Assembly (NCBI RefSeq): GCF_000024865.1
Contig: NC_013595.1
Coordinates: 1,922,001 to 1,986,000 of the forward strand
Direction of reading: 5' to 3'
Source: Streptosporangium roseum DSM 43021
GTDB taxonomy: Bacteria > Actinomycetota > Actinomycetes > Streptosporangiales > Streptosporangiaceae
Length of the DNA: 64,000 nt
This document shows, in pieces, positions 40,755 to 49,192 of this stretch (position 1 is its first letter; the number at the start of each line of letters is the position of its first letter). The notes under the pieces are model-generated. The model was given only the letters and a program-made list of their open reading frames with translations, did no database searches and was not told the DNA's origin. Both the position numbers and the translations under genes were made by a program.

Positions 40755-43388
40755 TTAGACGGCGCCGCGGAGGGAGTATTCGAACCCGAACTGGGCGCCG
40801 ATCTTGTGGACGTCGGCCTCTTCGCGGATCACGGTGTTGTGCATGTGGACGGTCACGCCGCCCTGCGCCTGAGCAGCGCCGAACCCGCCGCCTCCGCCCA
40901 TGGCGACACCCGCGGTTCCGGTAGCGACACCGTTGATGCCGATCTTCTGCTCGACCGCGGGGCCCTTTTTCTTCGCGAGGATGGCGCGGACTCCCGCATC
41001 CATGCTGGCCATAGGGCCACCGATGGCGTCGTTCGCCGCGGAGATGGCCTTGCCAATCACACCCTGCACGGCCTTGACCGCGCGCCCCTCGCCGGCCATC
41101 ACGCCGTCGATCCAGCCCTGCACGGTGTCCTCGCCGATCTGGTGGAACACCCGGCTGGGGGAGTGGGAGTCGAGTGCGCCCTTGACGGCCTGGACCACGG
41201 TGTCGGCGAGGCCCCTGACCTGATTGACGAGCTCCTGTGCTTTGGCCTTGACGCCGTTGATCATTCCGTCGATCAGATCTCGTCCGGCTTGAAGCAGCCA
41301 GGTGCCGACGTCCGCGAAAACGTCCTTGATCTTTCCGGGGAGCTTCTGCACGTCCGCGACCAGCTCAGACACCTTCGACGTGATCGCCGAGACCAGCTTC
41401 TCCCACGCGGCCGACGCGTCGCTCTTGAGCTGCTCCCAAGTGGTGCCTGCGAGGTTGGAGATCGTGTTCAGGGCGGTGGTAATGGTGTCTTCGACCAGTC
41501 CCCACAGGCTGTTCCAGACCTCTCCTATGCCCTCCTTCAGGGAGTCAAAGTCGCCTGTGAGAATCCCCTTGAAGATCTTAACGAGGCCGGAGACGGTGCC
41601 CCAGAACCCGTTCCAGATGTTGAGGAACGTGTCGACGAGGAAGGTGACGCTGGTGATGATCGTGTCGCCATATTCGTTCCACAGCTCCTTGATCCAAGTC
41701 AGAGCGGTGTCGACGATTTCGGAGATGGAGCCGAATCCCTCTTGGAATTTGGCCGTCCACCCGTCGATGGTCTCCTGATTCGCCGACACCCACTCCTGGA
41801 CGTCGGCGACGACGGAGTCCCAGATGGCGCCGAGCTGGCCCGCCCACTCCTGAACCTTGCCGAGGGCGCCGCTCAGCTCGAAGCCTTCAGCGGCGTTCTC
41901 CAGGGCCGGGAGCACAGTCCCGCCGAGGAAGTCGACGACGCCGGTCTGAAGCCCCCGCTTCCAGGTTTCGATCTTGTTGGTGGCCGTGTCGTGCAGGGTG
42001 TCGCCGGCCTTCTTCGCGGTGCCGTCCAGGTTGCCGAGACCAGCGATCGCCGTCGACGGATCCATGGCGAACAAGGCGTCGCCGAGGTCTTCGGCCTTCG
42101 TGCCGAAGAGGCCGACGGTGACCTCGGCCTCTCGCGTGGTGCCCTTGAACTCCTGGATTCGCTCCATGACCTTGTCGAAAGCGGCGCTCGCCTCAGGGCC
42201 GCCCCGGGAGAAGATGCCGAACATCTTGTCGGCGTCGAAGCCGAGCAGCTCGAAGGAGTTGCGGGCCGCGTCGGTGCCGTTGGCCGTGCTGAGCGCGAAC
42301 TCCTTCAGCGCGTCGCCGGCAACATCAGCATCCCGGGCGCCACCCTGGAGCATCTGCTGAACCAAGCCGAGCGCCATCTTCCCGTTGACACCGATGTCGC
42401 GGAACTTCGTCGAGTACTCCTCGAACGTGTCGAGGAGGTCTTCCGACTTGTTCAGGCCGATCTGCGTGCCCTTGGCGAGGATGTCGAAGGCTTCCTCTGA
42501 GGTCTTCGCAACCCCGGTGCGCAGCATGGAAGTCACGGCCGCGGTGACCCGGGAGACGTCCTCCTCCATAAGGGAGGCCAGGTTCATGGTGTTCTTCGTG
42601 ACGGCGGCGATGCTCTCGTCAGAGGCGGTCCGGATGCCGTCGATGTTCTGAATCACCGACTTCAGGGCGTTGGTGACGTCCCCCAGGCCCTCGCCGTAGC
42701 CGTCCGCGTACACCTTGCCCGCGACGCGGCCCAGCGTGCCCATCTCCGCTTCGGTGGCGCCGATCTGCGCGTAGAGCTTCTGCTTGGCTTCCTCGGCGTC
42801 CAGCGCGGACATGAAGCCGTCCATGAGCACGGCGCCGATCGCGGCGCCGGCCGCGAGCCACGGGGCGGCCTTCAGCGATGACATGAAGCCGTCGGCGATT
42901 CCGCCCATTCGGCCGCGGCCGGTCTGCTCGGTGCCGTCGCCGAACTCCCGCCCGGCGTCGTCTCCGGCCTGCCGGGCGATCCGTTCGGCGTCGCGCAGCT
43001 CCTCGCGCAGACCTTCGACGAGCCCTTGCCCGCCGTCGCGCCCGGCCTGACGGGCGACGTTCTCGACGTCGTCCAGGGTGGTGCGCAGCTCGTTGACGAC
43101 GCCCTGCGCACCCGCGCCTGCTTCGGCCTCCATCCGGTCTAGGTCGGCCGCAAAGCCGGACACCATGCGGTCGATGTCGGCGAGTACCTCGGTGGGGTCG
43201 AAGCCGTCGCCGATCGAGGTGGCGACGTCCTTCATGGCCTTGTCGACCACAGCGTCCAGGGACGCCATGGAGGCGGTCGAGGTGGACTGAAGGGTCCTCA
43301 TGGCGCTCTCGATGCCGCTGACCCCCCGGTCGAACCCGGAGTCGTCAACGGTGGCGTAGGCGACGAGTTCGCCGACGGTCAAGGCCAT
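40755..43388 (-). CDS. phage tail tape measure protein
   Basis: 877-aa protein. It begins MALTVGELVAYATVDDSGFD, has a coiled-coil N-terminal third, a hydrophobic stretch WLAAGAAIGAVLMDGFMSAL (about 186-205), and a TP901-type middle (AVTSMLRTGVAKTSEEAFDI). The C-terminal half has repeated helical parts and ends in a glycine-rich region (GVAMGGGGGFGAAQAQGG). Determines tail length in siphophages. At about 1.5 A per residue, 877 aa would predict a tail near 130 nm. There are no other clear tail structural genes around it, which is odd. Confidence 0.85.
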   Translation of the reverse strand: MALTVGELVAYATVDDSGFDRGVSGIESAMRTLQSTSTASMASLDAVVDKAMKDVATSIGDGFDPTEVLADIDRMVSGFAADLDRMEAEAGAGAQGVVNELRTTLDDVENVARQAGRDGGQGLVEGLREELRDAERIARQAGDDAGREFGDGTEQTGRGRMGGIADGFMSSLKAAPWLAAGAAIGAVLMDGFMSALDAEEAKQKLYAQIGATEAEMGTLGRVAGKVYADGYGEGLGDVTNALKSVIQNIDGIRTASDESIAAVTKNTMNLASLMEEDVSRVTAAVTSMLRTGVAKTSEEAFDILAKGTQIGLNKSEDLLDTFEEYSTKFRDIGVNGKMALGLVQQMLQGGARDADVAGDALKEFALSTANGTDAARNSFELLGFDADKMFGIFSRGGPEASAAFDKVMERIQEFKGTTREAEVTVGLFGTKAEDLGDALFAMDPSTAIAGLGNLDGTAKKAGDTLHDTATNKIETWKRGLQTGVVDFLGGTVLPALENAAEGFELSGALGKVQEWAGQLGAIWDSVVADVQEWVSANQETIDGWTAKFQEGFGSISEIVDTALTWIKELWNEYGDTIITSVTFLVDTFLNIWNGFWGTVSGLVKIFKGILTGDFDSLKEGIGEVWNSLWGLVEDTITTALNTISNLAGTTWEQLKSDASAAWEKLVSAITSKVSELVADVQKLPGKIKDVFADVGTWLLQAGRDLIDGMINGVKAKAQELVNQVRGLADTVVQAVKGALDSHSPSRVFHQIGEDTVQGWIDGVMAGEGRAVKAVQGVIGKAISAANDAIGGPMASMDAGVRAILAKKKGPAVEQKIGINGVATGTAGVAMGGGGGFGAAQAQGGVTVHMHNTVIREEADVHKIGAQFGFEYSLRGAV

Positions 43389-43392
43389 GGGG

Positions 43393-43695
43393 TTACTCCC
43401 GTCTCTGCGCCGCGTGGGCGCCCACGTTGGTCAGCCACTCCGCGGCCGGGGTGCCGCCGGCGGCCTTGTCCCACTCGTCGCAGGCGTGCGCGGCCTGGGC
43501 GGCGAGCTGCCCGATCAGCCACGCGAGCGTCTGCGCGGCCTGCCCGGGGTGCCGGGCCTGCAGATCGGTCATGGCGGCGAGGACTTGGCGGCCGAGCTCG
43601 CCGGAGGGAAGGCCGGCGCGCCGAGCGGTGATGAGGCCAACCGCGGCGGCGAGGGCGTCGGCCCGGCCGGCTGCGCTGAGCGGCTGATGGGGCAC
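43393..43695 (-). CDS. small phage-like protein upstream of tape measure gene
   Basis: 100 aa, MPHQPLSAAGRADALAAAVG, mostly helical, ending TNVGAHAAQRRE. Four bases before the tape measure start. In siphophages this position is held by tail assembly chaperones, but I see no clear slippery sequence or second chaperone frame. Function uncertain. Confidence 0.5.
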   Translation of the reverse strand: MPHQPLSAAGRADALAAAVGLITARRAGLPSGELGRQVLAAMTDLQARHPGQAAQTLAWLIGQLAAQAAHACDEWDKAAGGTPAAEWLTNVGAHAAQRRE

Positions 43696-43697
43696 GG

Positions 43698-44384
43698 TCA
43701 GGCGTCCCGTCGTCCCGTGTCGACCAGGTCGGGCAGCAGACGTTCCGCGGCCCGCCCGGTGCGTTCCTCGATCGTGTTCGGCCAGGAAGCCGGGGGGACC
43801 CGCTCACCGCGGCGTGCGGTTGCTTCTTCGATGCTGCGTCGCAGGGCGAGCGCGGCCACCTCGCCGGGCGGTAGAAGAGTCCACGTCTGCCGGGCGCCGT
43901 CCGGTTGGCGGTAGTGCACCGATCGGCCGGCGGGGCCGCCATCGGCGCCGAGCACACCCGTTGACCTCAGCAGCTCAACCTCTCCGTGCTCCTCGGCCAC
44001 CGTGCGGGCCTGGGCAGTGCGCGCGTGAGCGGCGCGCACGCGGTCGGAGAGCTCCGCTTCGACGTCGACGAGGCGGCCGAGCGCGGCCAGCGCCTCGGCG
44101 TAGGCGGCGCGCACCGGGGCGGCCTGCCCGTCGAGGGCGGCCACCTCGGCGGCCAGCGCCTCATACTCGGTGCGGCGTGCGGCGGCCTGTTCCTTGTCGG
44201 CCTTGCGCCGCGCGGCCTGTGCGCGCATCTGCGCGAAGTTCAGGAGGTCGCGGTGTTCGGCGAGCTGGGCATGCGTGACGGTGGCGTCGCCGTCGAGCAC
44301 GCGCTCTTCCAGGGCGGCCAGCAGCTCGGCGGCCTCGGCGGCTTCGGTCTCCGCGGCCTGGACGTCGGCGTGGTCGGCGCTCAC
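43698..44384 (-). CDS. coiled-coil hypothetical (phage-like)
   Basis: 228 aa; starts GTG 44384 (MSADHADVQAAETEAAEAAE) with the overlap GTGA to the preceding stop. Long coiled coil with DNFAQM-type heptads about 45-125 and a C-terminal globular part (LLPPGEVAALALRRSIEEAT). Could be scaffold-like or a tail accessory. No family recognised. Confidence 0.5.
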   Translation of the reverse strand: MSADHADVQAAETEAAEAAELLAALEERVLDGDATVTHAQLAEHRDLLNFAQMRAQAARRKADKEQAAARRTEYEALAAEVAALDGQAAPVRAAYAEALAALGRLVDVEAELSDRVRAAHARTAQARTVAEEHGEVELLRSTGVLGADGGPAGRSVHYRQPDGARQTWTLLPPGEVAALALRRSIEEATARRGERVPPASWPNTIEERTGRAAERLLPDLVDTGRRDA

Positions 44385-44989
44385 TCCTGACCGCCGGCGT
44401 CCTGCTCGGTCGCGTCCTGGACGAGCTGGGAGGCGGCGAAGATGGCTGTGGCCCGGCGCTCGTCCTCGGGCAGCTCGGCGAACAGCGCGGGGTTCTCCTT
44501 GGCGAGCTGGGCGTAGCCCTCCAGCTCCTTGCGCCGCTCGGCCGACGGGGCGTCCTGGGCGGTCATCTTCTTGCTGATGGCGTCGGTCAGGTTCACGGGC
44601 TCTTCCTCTCGCTTGATCGTGATCAACCAGTCGCGACCGGCGCGGCGCGCCCGCAGCCTTCCGGAGGAACACAGGCTGCGGACGTGCCGCGTCGAGCACC
44701 CCATGCGCTCGGCCATGGCCGCGCTGGTTACCTCGATCGTGCCGGGCTCGCCGATCTCGCTTCCGCGTGCGGAACCGCTCCGCTCACGCTGCTCAGAGGC
44801 CGCATGCAGGGCGTAGAGGACGCGATGCACAGAGGGGGAGGGGTGGCCGCCGTCGAGGCGGATACGGGCCGTCAGGTCGCGGATGAGGGACCGCAGGACG
44901 TCAGGGGCGACGTCGCCCGGGATGAGGACTGAGCCGTCCTCCCGCAGCAGCGTGCGGAAGTCGCCGGCCACTGCTGCGGGGGACTTCAC
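44381..44989 (-). CDS. helix-turn-helix protein (excisionase-like)
   Basis: 202 aa starting GTG 44989 (MKSPAAVAGDFRTLLRED). An HTH of MerR/excisionase kind lies about 110-145 (TIEVTSAAMAERMGCSTRHV, then SGRLRARRAGRDW). The C-terminal 55 residues (SKKMTAQDAPSAERRKEL and ELPEDERRATAIFA) are helical. Longer upstream open frame rejected as it overlaps the previous gene. It could be a regulator or a recombination directionality factor. Confidence 0.55.
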   Translation of the reverse strand: MKSPAAVAGDFRTLLREDGSVLIPGDVAPDVLRSLIRDLTARIRLDGGHPSPSVHRVLYALHAASEQRERSGSARGSEIGEPGTIEVTSAAMAERMGCSTRHVRSLCSSGRLRARRAGRDWLITIKREEEPVNLTDAISKKMTAQDAPSAERRKELEGYAQLAKENPALFAELPEDERRATAIFAASQLVQDATEQDAGGQE

Positions 44990-45005
44990 GAGGGGCCGTC
45001 CGGGG

Positions 45006-45359
45006 TCAGACCGACGCAGGCAGCGGGGCCGGGATGATCGGCGGCCACCCGGGGCGGGCCGAGACGACGTGCGGACTGTGCGGGTCCGCGGCGCCCGCGT
45101 TGGTCGGCGCCTTGAAGTCGCCCGGGTGCGGATCGACGGCCGCGTCCCGGAGCGGCGTGCCGAGCTGGATGCACTCGACGTCACGGGAGTCGACCGGGGC
45201 GGCCCCGGCCGGCTGCTCGACCACCTCGTCGTCGATGGTGTAGCCGGCGCCCCGGCAGTAGGAGATGACGGCGGGGTTGTCGGTCGAGGCGACGCCGTTC
45301 CGGAACTGGACGTCGCCGATCCGGCCGCTGTAGGTCGGGTTCGGGGCGGTGATCTTCAT
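45006..45359 (-). CDS. phage head-region-like small protein
   Basis: 117 aa, starting MKITAPNPTYSGRIGDVQF, then NPAVISYCRGAGYTIDDE. A beta-strand N-terminus of this type followed by an acidic tail is common in small proteins encoded beside the major capsid gene of actinophages. ATG 45359 follows AAGGA. No capsid gene is next to it. Confidence 0.5.
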   Translation of the reverse strand: MKITAPNPTYSGRIGDVQFRNGVASTDNPAVISYCRGAGYTIDDEVVEQPAGAAPVDSRDVECIQLGTPLRDAAVDPHPGDFKAPTNAGAADPHSPHVVSARPGWPPIIPAPLPASV

Positions 45360-45417
45360 GGGGGAGTCCTTCGGGGTCGAGGTCAGGGAAAGGGGGGGAG
45401 ATATCACGTCCGGTCAC

Positions 45418-45545
45418 TGCATGACGGGCTGCATGAGGCTGCATAAACGGACAAGAGCGGACACGGAGGCGGTGCTCGATGGGCGCTTTTGTATCTGTGC
45501 AGGTCAGCGTGTTTTGAAGTGATGCATAATGACGCTTATGCATCA
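45418..45545. promoter_or_regulatory. TGCAT-based operator region
   Basis: Perfect inverted repeat TGATGCATAA-N6-TTATGCATCA at 45520-45545 (ten-base arms) and three close copies of GCTGCAT(A/G)A at about 45418-45450. Locally AT-rich. It lies upstream of the minus-strand phage-like genes (45006 down), and downstream of the HTH gene pair. A regulator-controlled promoter is likely. Confidence 0.5.
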
Positions 45546-45561
45546 ATCGGGCTGAGGTGGA

Positions 45562-45741
45562 TCACGCATCGTCATCACCCGTGCCGAGCCGCTTCTTGAC
45601 GCCTGCCTCCCAGATCTCCCACTCCCGGCGTGTCCGCGGCTTCGCCTTCCCTCGGGCGAGCTTCCGATCCCGCTCGACCTTCCGGAACTCGCGCAGGGTC
45701 TTCCGCATCTCGGCGATGTCAGGCTTCGAGGTGGCGCTCAA
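45562..45741 (-). CDS. small basic hypothetical protein
   Basis: 59 aa starting TTG 45741 with GGAAGGA six bases upstream: MSATSKPDIAEMRKTLREF, then KLARGKAKPRTRREWEIW. Very basic and helical. The gene overlaps the end of the XRE gene by 23 bases. An ATG at 45708 is another possible start. Not recognised. Confidence 0.45.
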   Translation of the reverse strand: MSATSKPDIAEMRKTLREFRKVERDRKLARGKAKPRTRREWEIWEAGVKKRLGTGDDDA

Positions 45742-46465
45742 GGTGTTCCTTCCATAGGGGGTGGTACGGCCAAGCCAGCGTGCTCAACAGGTTCTCGGTG
45801 TGTCGGTCAAGGCGCTGCGACTCGTTCACGATCGCCTCGGTACGGACAAGCTCAGCTTCGAGGCGGTCGAGCTGGGCCCGGGTGAGGTCGCCTCGCGGGG
45901 GGATGGGGAAGGCGCGCGCCCCGGCGATCGCGAGCCGCGTCGACGCGGCGCGCGCCCGGCCCGCCTCTCGCTCGACCTCATCCCGAAGCGCCTTCACCTC
46001 ACGCTGAGCCCGACCGAGTCGCCTGGAGCGGCGCCGTACGCCCTGCGGGGTGTCCGGTCGCAGCGACTCCCCGGCCGCGGCCTGGAGCAGCTCGGCGAGC
46101 GGGCCCGGGTTGGTGTGGTCGAGGCCGTAGGCGATCGCCGCGAGTACGGCCGGGCGAGGCCGGCGCTCCCCACGCTCCAGCCGGGTGATGGTCGAGCGAG
46201 CCACCGTCGAGCGGACGGCCAGGACCCGCGTCGACAGGGCGCGCTCGGCCCGCATCGAACGGAGCAGCGCGCCGAGCGTGGCGGCCAGGCGCTCCCGCTC
46301 GACGTCATCCGGCTTGGACCGGTCGAAGAAGTGTCCGCACACACCTTGGTCGTCTAACGCGGGCGCATGCGCGATCGCGCGCGCGGGGACCGACCGGTTG
46401 AACCGGTCGGCAAGGATCTCGGCGCGCTCGGCGCGCTTGGCGTCATCGAGCGGTGCGGGCATCAT
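45719..46465 (-). CDS. XRE-type HTH regulator with coiled coil
   Basis: 248 aa. An XRE-like HTH is at about 68-125 (STRVLAVRSTVARSTITRLE with YGLDHTNPGPLAELL). A coiled-coil region is about 145-180 and an ending WPYHPLWKEHLERHLEA. ATG 46465 follows AGGAAGGGAGC. Open frame upstream to 47131 is rejected because it passes through the repeat array. Located between the replication gene and the phage-like genes, likely a switch regulator. Confidence 0.65.
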   Translation of the reverse strand: MMPAPLDDAKRAERAEILADRFNRSVPARAIAHAPALDDQGVCGHFFDRSKPDDVERERLAATLGALLRSMRAERALSTRVLAVRSTVARSTITRLERGERRPRPAVLAAIAYGLDHTNPGPLAELLQAAAGESLRPDTPQGVRRRSRRLGRAQREVKALRDEVEREAGRARAASTRLAIAGARAFPIPPRGDLTRAQLDRLEAELVRTEAIVNESQRLDRHTENLLSTLAWPYHPLWKEHLERHLEA

Positions 46466-46719
46466 GCTCCCTTCCTGGGTTGTACCGGTGTCCTCGCGCG
46501 CGCGGCACGGCTGTACCGGGCCCACGCGCGGCGGTCGTCTTTTTGGGGGGTGGACCGGTCGAGGTGCGGAGTAGCCGCTCCCTTGGCAGGGATCCGGCCC
46601 ACGGCCTTGCGCACGCATCGTTTCTGCGGATCGCCTGAGGGGCGCACGCAAGGCGCCCTGACGAATCTGACGGGCGCGAGCCTGTGAATCGCTGCCGTCC
46701 CGGGCGAGGGCTCGCCCAC

Positions 46720-46918
46720 CCTGTCCCCCTCCCATAGAGGGGGAGGGGGGGACAGGTGGACGCGTTTGTCCTGCGGCGCTGTCCCCTGCCTGTCCCCGAT
46801 CTGTCCGGGACAGGTAAATAGAGGGCTGACCTAGGGAAATAGGAATCAGCCTCCCGCCTGTCCCGGACAGATCCACGTCACTCGCCCTCGAACCTGTCCC
46901 CACCTGTCCCGGACAGGT
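46720..46918. repeat. CCTGTCC iteron-like array
   Basis: Palindrome copies TCTGTCC-G-GGACAGG (46800-46814), CCTGTCC-C-GGACAG (46857-46870) and ACCTGTCC-C-GGACAGGT (46902-46918). Half sites TGTCC lie at 46767, 46780, 46791 and 46895. A hairpin with CCTGTCCCCCTCCC/GGGAGGGGGGACAGG arms is at 46720-46755. The array spans the 3' end of the replication gene and the noncoding stretch after it. Likely a replication origin or an operator. Confidence 0.6.
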
Positions 46919-48425
46919 CGAGGGTGTCAGCGGGGGCATTTCCGCGCTCTCGGCGCACCCGCATTGCCGAGGCCAACGCCTCATTGCGGATCCTGAACCC
47001 GTTCGCCCGAAGGACCGGAGAAGCCTTGTCCCTGCCCCAGCCGGGCGGTACTTCGAGCTCGTCGAGCTTGGCGACACAGGCCCGCACATCGGGGGGCAGG
47101 ACATCGCCGCGGCGCTGCTCAATCCGCTCATGCCGGAGAGGTCCCGTGAGGCACTCCAGCTCGATGAGATCGGGCCCCCGGCCGGTGCGGGTCTTCTTTC
47201 GCTCCAGTCTGATCCGGCCGTCGCTCTTGACGGTCTGCAGCCACATCACGTCGACGTTGTCTTTCTTGCTGGACCCGCCCCGGGGGCCGCGGCCGAGATC
47301 CTTGCCGGAGTGGTCGAGGGCGATCACGGTGATGCCCTGGCTGCGCAGAGGGATGATGGCCAGGTTGTAGACCGCAGTGTGCGTCGAAGGGGACGCCTCG
47401 TCGCCGTTGAGAAACTTCGACCAGGTGTCGAGGAAGATCACATCAGGCCGGACCGCCTTGACCAAGGCGTGCAGCTGCGCGGCACCCTCGGGAGTGTCCA
47501 GTGCGGAGACGGGCGGGAAGCTGAGGTACTTCAAGGTGGACAGGGCCGCGGCCGGGTACTCCATGGCGCGGCGGCGCTTGTTGACCTCGGCCGGTTGGTT
47601 CTCGTGGTCGAGGTAGAGCACCCGGTGCCCCTGCTTGGCGAGCCGGAATGCCTGCTCCTGTGAGAAGAGGCTCTTCTTCGCACCAGTCGGGCCGTAGATG
47701 AGAGCGGACTGGCCGCGCTCGACGATCGACTCAATCAGCCAATCCTCGCCCTGGTCACCCTCGTCGTCCCAGCCGACGGCGCCGTAGTCCTGGCCGAGAG
47801 ATCGCCGGGTGATGACGTTCAGCTCGGCGAGGATGGATGCGCTGTGCTCTCGGACGTCGCAGTCGACGAAGACGTGCCCGAAGGTGTCATTGTCTCCTTC
47901 GAGGAGGTTGTCGACGTAGATCTCCAGGTCTTGCGCGAGGCGGCGTTCCTTGATGCACAGGGGGCACTGGGCGACGTGGAAGGTGTCATAGGTGGAGTTA
48001 CGGGAGTCGGGGCGGAAGCTGTAGGCAAGACCGCGCTCGCTCAGAGCGCGAAGGATCTGCTTCACCTCGACGCGACCGAGGTCAACCCCACCCATAAGCC
48101 GGGTCTTCAAGCCCAGCGCGGTGCCGATCGCGTGCATGGCGTGCTGGTTACACCAGAAGGCCACGCTGCCAGCGTGCTCGATGCCCTGCCACGGGAAGAT
48201 ACCCATGGTTCCGTCCGGGTTGCCCTGGGCGATACAGAGAGGGCAGGGGCTGGTCCACTGGTTGGGCCAGTCGGGGTCAGGCGTGATGACGTGGCCGAGC
48301 TGCTTGAGCGCGGTCGCGAGCTGCGCGAGCTCCTCCAGGTCGGGGGCGATCTGCGCGACTTCGGCCGAGGATTCTGCGCGGTCGGTGCTGCCCGGCTGGG
48401 CGGGAACGTCTAGTATCGAGGTCAT
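46878..48425 (-). CDS. primase/helicase-like replication ATPase
   Basis: 515 aa. The N-terminus has a zinc-binding cluster (C61PLC64, C92NQH95), then a second pair C154PLC157. The RecA-like ATPase has Walker A GPTGAKKS (G245-S252), Walker B VIFLDTWSKF and LDHSGKDLGRGPRGGSS. The layout is that of RepA/primase-helicases on integrative plasmids and phage satellites. The iteron array overlaps its 3' end. It may replicate the excised circle. Confidence 0.7.
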   Translation of the reverse strand: MTSILDVPAQPGSTDRAESSAEVAQIAPDLEELAQLATALKQLGHVITPDPDWPNQWTSPCPLCIAQGNPDGTMGIFPWQGIEHAGSVAFWCNQHAMHAIGTALGLKTRLMGGVDLGRVEVKQILRALSERGLAYSFRPDSRNSTYDTFHVAQCPLCIKERRLAQDLEIYVDNLLEGDNDTFGHVFVDCDVREHSASILAELNVITRRSLGQDYGAVGWDDEGDQGEDWLIESIVERGQSALIYGPTGAKKSLFSQEQAFRLAKQGHRVLYLDHENQPAEVNKRRRAMEYPAAALSTLKYLSFPPVSALDTPEGAAQLHALVKAVRPDVIFLDTWSKFLNGDEASPSTHTAVYNLAIIPLRSQGITVIALDHSGKDLGRGPRGGSSKKDNVDVMWLQTVKSDGRIRLERKKTRTGRGPDLIELECLTGPLRHERIEQRRGDVLPPDVRACVAKLDELEVPPGWGRDKASPVLRANGFRIRNEALASAMRVRRERGNAPADTLDLSGTGGDRFEGE

Positions 48426-48550
48426 TCCTCAGGCCTTTCGTGGTGGTTGGGCTGACGGATCATCCGCATCTCTCTTGGTCGTGAGTGCGGGCGTTGGTGG
48501 CGATGTGCTGGCCGGTTTCCGTTGTGGCGACGGGGCCGGCCTTCGCCGTT

Positions 48551-48703
48551 TCAGGCGGCGACATCAGCGCGGACGTCGGGGGTGGCGGCTTCGACGGGTA
48601 GGGGGGTGACCTGGGGGCCCCAGAGGATCACCTGAAGTCGCGCGACTTGCGTGGGGGTGAAGGGCGGTGCCTGGGCTACGAGTGCCTTGATGTGGGCATC
48701 CAT
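48551..48703 (-). CDS. very small conserved-looking element protein
   Basis: 50 aa (MDAHIKALVAQAPPFTPTQ then VARLQVILWGPQVTPLPVE). ATG 48703 is one base past the stop of the XRE gene, so it is coupled. The APPxTxxQxxRLxxIL pattern is familiar from tiny genes next to regulators on Streptomyces integrative elements and prophages. Function unknown. Confidence 0.5.
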   Translation of the reverse strand: MDAHIKALVAQAPPFTPTQVARLQVILWGPQVTPLPVEAATPDVRADVAA

Positions 48704-48704
48704 A

Positions 48705-48929
48705 TCAAGCGACATTCGAGGCCACCTCCTCGACGAGGAGGTCGTCGAAGCGGCAGTCGAGGAAGTCGGCGATCTGGGCGAGCACGTTCACAGGAGGCGT
48801 GACGCTCTCACGCTCGTACAGGTAGATGCTCTGGGCGGTGCGCCCGACGCCGATGGCGAGTTTTGCACGACTGAGCTTGGCTGCGGTCCGCGCTGCACGA
48901 AGTCGCGGACCGGAGAATTTCCGGGCCAT
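48705..48929 (-). CDS. XRE family HTH regulator
   Basis: 74 aa; compact lambda-repressor-like HTH (LRAARTAAKLSRAKLAIGVG, then RTAQSIYLYERESVTPPVNV). ATG 48929 follows GGAGGAG. Likely element regulator, upstream operators at 48978-49080. Transcribed on the same strand as the integrase, downstream of it. Confidence 0.8.
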   Translation of the reverse strand: MARKFSGPRLRAARTAAKLSRAKLAIGVGRTAQSIYLYERESVTPPVNVLAQIADFLDCRFDDLLVEEVASNVA

Positions 48930-48977
48930 GAGATGGCTCCTCCAGAAACAGGAATGGCGAGGGGGATGGTGCTCTGT

Positions 48978-49080
48978 GCCTGAGTTCCTGTGCGCCTGAG
49001 CTGCTTTGTTCCTGAGTTCCGGAGCTGCTTTGTTCCTGAGCTTCTGTGCGTCTGAGCTGCCTTGATGCCCGTTTAACGGG
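48978..49080. repeat. 25-bp direct repeats and CCCGTTTAACGGG palindrome
   Basis: GAGCTGCTTTGTTCCTGAG occurs at 48998-49016 and 49023-49041, 25 bases apart, with related CTGAGTTCCTG, CTGAGCTTCTG and CTGAGCTGCC copies around. A perfect palindrome CCCGTTTAACGGG is at 49068-49080. These are between the integrase and the XRE gene. AT-rich sequence at 49080-49125 fits a promoter for the XRE gene. Probable operator array of the regulator. Confidence 0.55.
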
Positions 49081-49192
49081 GATAGGATTTATACTAAATG
49101 ACAATTAGAGAAGAGGCAAATCCCGTTCTCGGCGCATAATGAATAATGGTGTACCGCCATATGCCACGATGCTCCAAGTCGAGAGGGTTTTC

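Noticed and set aside
40509..42500. 663-codon plus-strand open frame opposite the tape measure gene
   Set aside because: Antisense frame of a high-GC gene; composition lacks domains, while the minus strand reads a clear tape measure protein.
44990..45184. N-terminal extension of the HTH gene at 44381
   Set aside because: Arg/Ser/Thr-rich shadow of the gene at 45006-45359.
46466..47131. N-terminal extension of the XRE regulator up to 47131
   Set aside because: The extension reads through the iteron array and antisense of the replication gene; ATG 46465 has a good ribosome site.
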